DNA of 8,718 nt. Origin: Chloroflexota bacterium. Lineage in GTDB: Bacteria; Chloroflexota; Dehalococcoidia; UBA3495. Of this stretch, positions 6,834 through 8,718 are shown one piece after another. How positions within the stretch are numbered: position 1 is the first letter of the stretch; each line of letters begins with the position of its first letter. The position numbers and the translations under genes were made by a program. The notes beneath the pieces were generated by a model. It searched no databases. It saw only the letters and a program-made list of their open reading frames with translations, and was not told where the DNA came from. The DNA is taken from assembly GCA_002697005.1 (NCBI GenBank), contig NZUD01000088.1, positions 1 to 8,718 on the forward strand, written 5' to 3'.

Positions 6834-7493
6834 ATGTACGTAGTAATAGTTGGTTGTAGTGAGTCCGGCTACCACCTTTCCAAGGCGCTAATCGCCGGGG
6901 GACACGAAGTTGTGGTCGTTGAAAAAAGCATTGAGCGCTTCCAGTTGCTTAAGGATGAACTGGGCACGGTGGCATTGTTGGGTGACGGCACCGACGAACT
7001 AACATTGAAACGTGCGGGCATAGCGCGCGCTGACGTCGTCGTCAGCCTAACCGGTGTCGACGCCACAAACTTGGTGATTACCCAGATGACCAAGCACATC
7101 TTCCAGGTCCCACGTACCATGGCATTGATTAAAGACCCCAAGAACGAGCCCATTTTCCACGAAATTGGTATCGACGTAGTGGTGAACTCAACCCACTTGG
7201 TTTTGGAATCCATGGAGGAAGGTGTCCCGGGCAGGCCCCTGGTCCATCTGATGAACCTCAGAGTGCCAGGTATGGAGTTGGTTAGTGTGTCCATACCGGA
7301 GGATTCCAACATCATCGGCAAACGCTTGAGTGAGATTGAACTGCCTCCCAACAGCTTCATCACGCTGATTGTGAAGAAGACAGGCGCAACTCTGCCAACC
7401 GGCCGTTCTGTGGTGGAGGCAGAGGACGAGCTCGTGACTGTGACGCCAGAGGGCGATGAACAGATCCTTTACGACATCCTGACCGGGGTCTAG
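6834..7493 (+). CDS. TrkA-family RCK protein (RCK_N plus RCK_C)
   Basis: A 219-residue cytoplasmic regulator of potassium transport by family membership. The RCK_N Rossmann domain (about 1-125) has GCSESG at 7-12, which keeps the first and last glycine but has serine at the middle position, and E30 at the end of the second strand for nucleotide ribose contact. An RCK_C domain occupies about 136-217 (VSVSIPEDSNIIGKRLSEIE and onward). The frame is open back to an ATG at 6786, but that start would overlap the preceding gene by 38 bases and add a non-homologous basic stretch. The ATG at 6834 gives the standard MYVVIVG beginning and is preferred. No transporter gene adjoins, so the partner may be the TrkH pore at 3417-4874 or one elsewhere (inference). 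The pheA start lies 2 bases after its stop. Confidence 0.9.
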   Translation: MYVVIVGCSESGYHLSKALIAGGHEVVVVEKSIERFQLLKDELGTVALLGDGTDELTLKRAGIARADVVVSLTGVDATNLVITQMTKHIFQVPRTMALIKDPKNEPIFHEIGIDVVVNSTHLVLESMEEGVPGRPLVHLMNLRVPGMELVSVSIPEDSNIIGKRLSEIELPPNSFITLIVKKTGATLPTGRSVVEAEDELVTVTPEGDEQILYDILTGV

Positions 7494-7495
7494 TC

Positions 7496-8326
7496 ATGGC
7501 ACCTACGATTGGATTCTTGGGCCCCCCAGGCACCTATTCAGAAGAAGCTGCCCTGCTATACGACCTATCTGCAGACAGGCATTATCCTACCATCACGGCT
7601 GTTGGGGAAGCGGTAGCTGCAGGAGAGATAGATGAGGGCATCGTCCCCATTGAAAACAGTTTGGCTGGCGCGGTGATATTCACATTAGACTTACTAATCG
7701 ACCAGCCTAAATTGTTCATTCGCGGCGAAATCGATCTGCCCATCGAACACTATCTCTTAGCCAAACCAGGCACCGACCCGTCTGAGATCAAGGTGATCTA
7801 CTCCCATCCGCAGGCGTTGGCCCAGTGCCGTGGCTATCTGGAAAAGAACTATCCAAACGCTGAACAGATGGCTTCCCTGAGCACTGTGCTCTGCGTAACC
7901 GACTCGTTTGAAAGCTCAGTTCCCGCCGCGGCAATCTCGCCTCGGAGAGCATCCGAACTGTACGACGTGGATATCTTGGACCGTGGTATTCAGGACGAGA
8001 AGTCAAACGTAACGCGATTCGCTGTGTTGGGTTTGTCAGACCATGAGCCTACCGGCCAAGATAAAACTTCCATGGCCTTCACGTTTGAGGAAGACACGCC
8101 GGGGCTGCTCTATAGAGTGCTAAGAGAGTTCGGGCAAAGGGACATCAATCTGTTCAAAATCGAGTCGAGACCCACCAAGAAATTCCTCGGCGAATATATC
8201 TTCTTGATGGACTGCGCTGGACATCGGGAAGAGTCGCCGATGAAAGAAGCGTTGGCCGCCCTTTCAGAGCCGATCAGCATGCTACGAATACTAGGTTCAT
8301 ACCCACGGTGGAACCCGAAGAACTAG
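7496..8326 (+). CDS. pheA: prephenate dehydratase (phenylalanine biosynthesis)
   Basis: The enzyme converts prephenate to phenylpyruvate with loss of water and CO2, the step before transamination to phenylalanine. The 276-residue length matches monofunctional bacterial dehydratases; there is no chorismate mutase domain. Visible motifs include GPPGTYSE (9-16), PIENS (51-55), SHPQALAQC (103-111) and the catalytic TRF (173-175). The C-terminal ACT domain begins at TPGLLYRVL (201-209) and contains ESRP (223-226), which is linked to phenylalanine binding and feedback inhibition in this family. The ATG at 7496 follows the previous stop after 2 bases, so translation is probably coupled to the RCK gene and the two are co-transcribed. 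No separate promoter or strong ribosome-binding site is seen. Confidence 0.96.
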   Translation: MAPTIGFLGPPGTYSEEAALLYDLSADRHYPTITAVGEAVAAGEIDEGIVPIENSLAGAVIFTLDLLIDQPKLFIRGEIDLPIEHYLLAKPGTDPSEIKVIYSHPQALAQCRGYLEKNYPNAEQMASLSTVLCVTDSFESSVPAAAISPRRASELYDVDILDRGIQDEKSNVTRFAVLGLSDHEPTGQDKTSMAFTFEEDTPGLLYRVLREFGQRDINLFKIESRPTKKFLGEYIFLMDCAGHREESPMKEALAALSEPISMLRILGSYPRWNPKN

Positions 8327-8349
8327 CTACCACCTTTCGTAACTTTCCC

Positions 8350-8446
8350 AAAAAACGCGACGGCCCTCCTCCAGTAGTATTGCTAAGAAACCCAAGCACC
8401 ACACACATCACTTCTTAGCCGGTTAACCAATTAGAGGAGGGCCGTC
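8350..8446 (-). terminator. nested inverted repeat with T run, probable minus-strand terminator or structured RNA
   Basis: A perfect 13-bp inverted repeat, GACGGCCCTCCTC (8359-8371) and GAGGAGGGCCGTC (8434-8446), encloses 62 bases. Inside lies a second perfect 8-bp repeat, GCTAAGAA (8382-8389) and TTCTTAGC (8412-8419), and next to it the palindrome GGTTAACC (8421-8428). On the minus strand the outer stem is followed after 3 bases by six T (8355-8350), as in an intrinsic terminator. On the plus strand, downstream of pheA, no T run follows. The large loop and inner helix are unusual for a plain terminator, so a short structured RNA is also possible. Confidence 0.55.
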
Positions 8447-8718
8447 CGGGTCAGGCCCTGTACAGTCAGTCCACCTAGTGAACGTTATCCTTGGCTTTCT
8501 GACACTTAGGGCACAAGGCCCGCGCACCCGTCTTATTTAATAGATTCTACTTACTCAGCAGTGTTCCTCGAATCACCATTTGTATTAATCTAAAAATAGA
8601 TTGAATAGAACTTAGATAATATTTTTAAATTTTAACCAAAGAACACTCTTATGTCAAATCGTGACCAATGGCTGCAGAAATACACCTGCCAAAAGCCTTG
8701 ACATCTTTTAAACAGGCT
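8447..8718. other. intergenic region at right edge, no intact gene
   Basis: Apart from the doubtful interrupted minus-strand frame at 8475-8579, no coding region is supported. From about 8581 to 8640 the sequence becomes strongly AT-rich, typical of a promoter-bearing spacer. A TTGACA at 8698-8703 could be the -35 of a plus-strand promoter whose -10 would fall beyond the window. Confidence 0.4.
8475..8579 (-). pseudogene. possible remnant of a tiny CPKC zinc-ribbon-like frame, interrupted by TAG
   Basis: On the minus strand an ATG at 8579 opens ten codons (MVIRGTLLSK), meets TAG, and then continues in the same frame for 23 codons to a TAG at 8477-8475, ending GARALCPKCQKAKDNVH. The CPKC pair followed by a basic, histidine-ended tail looks protein-like, and the frame ends about 30 bases before the hairpin and T run at 8446-8350, which is where a terminator would be expected. 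Against it: no ribosome-binding site is seen, the length is tiny, and I do not recognise the family. It may be a decayed gene or chance. Confidence 0.2.

Noticed and set aside
8448..8530. Resemblance to an SRP or tmRNA 3' segment
   Set aside because: A short GGTCAGGCC-like match occurs, but the conserved SRP loop sequences and a tmRNA tRNA-like end are absent.

Overview
The window shows ordinary bacterial chromosomal DNA of roughly balanced base composition. There are no phage, transposon or CRISPR hallmarks. The wording of the leucyl-tRNA synthetase, the TM0106-like nuclease and the chain of TrkA-type genes suggests Chloroflexota (Dehalococcoidia or SAR202-like). This is an impression from protein sequence, not a database result, and is only moderately secure.

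Left part, minus strand (1-3019): leuS, a complete leucyl-tRNA synthetase, is followed about 70 bases downstream on the same strand by the N-terminal half of a RecB-like PD-(D/E)XK nuclease that runs off the window edge. A divergent intergenic region (3020-3416) carries a probable minus-strand promoter for leuS and a near-consensus plus-strand sigma70 promoter for the potassium genes, which have a leader of about 210 bases.

Centre, plus strand (3417-7493): a potassium-uptake region. A TrkH/KtrB pore protein is followed by a canonical KtrA/TrkA RCK regulator. After an apparently gene-free gap with its own promoter come a universal stress protein, a small RCK_N-only protein whose nucleotide-binding motif is degenerate, and an RCK_N-RCK_C protein. 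So one pore gene sits beside three RCK-type genes and an UspA-type protein.

Right part: pheA (prephenate dehydratase, phenylalanine biosynthesis) begins 2 bases after the last RCK gene and is probably in the same transcript. Beyond it (8327-8718) there is no intact gene. A striking nested inverted repeat there, followed by a T run on the minus strand, looks like an intrinsic terminator for something transcribed from the right. A tiny TAG-interrupted reading frame ending in a CPKC motif lies just upstream of it on that strand.

The genes outside the potassium cluster are housekeeping. The points that merit a second look are the decayed RCK partner, the mismatch between ribosome-binding site and reading frame in front of the stress protein, the long trkH leader, and the 3' structured element. 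I see no clearly new defence or mobile system.
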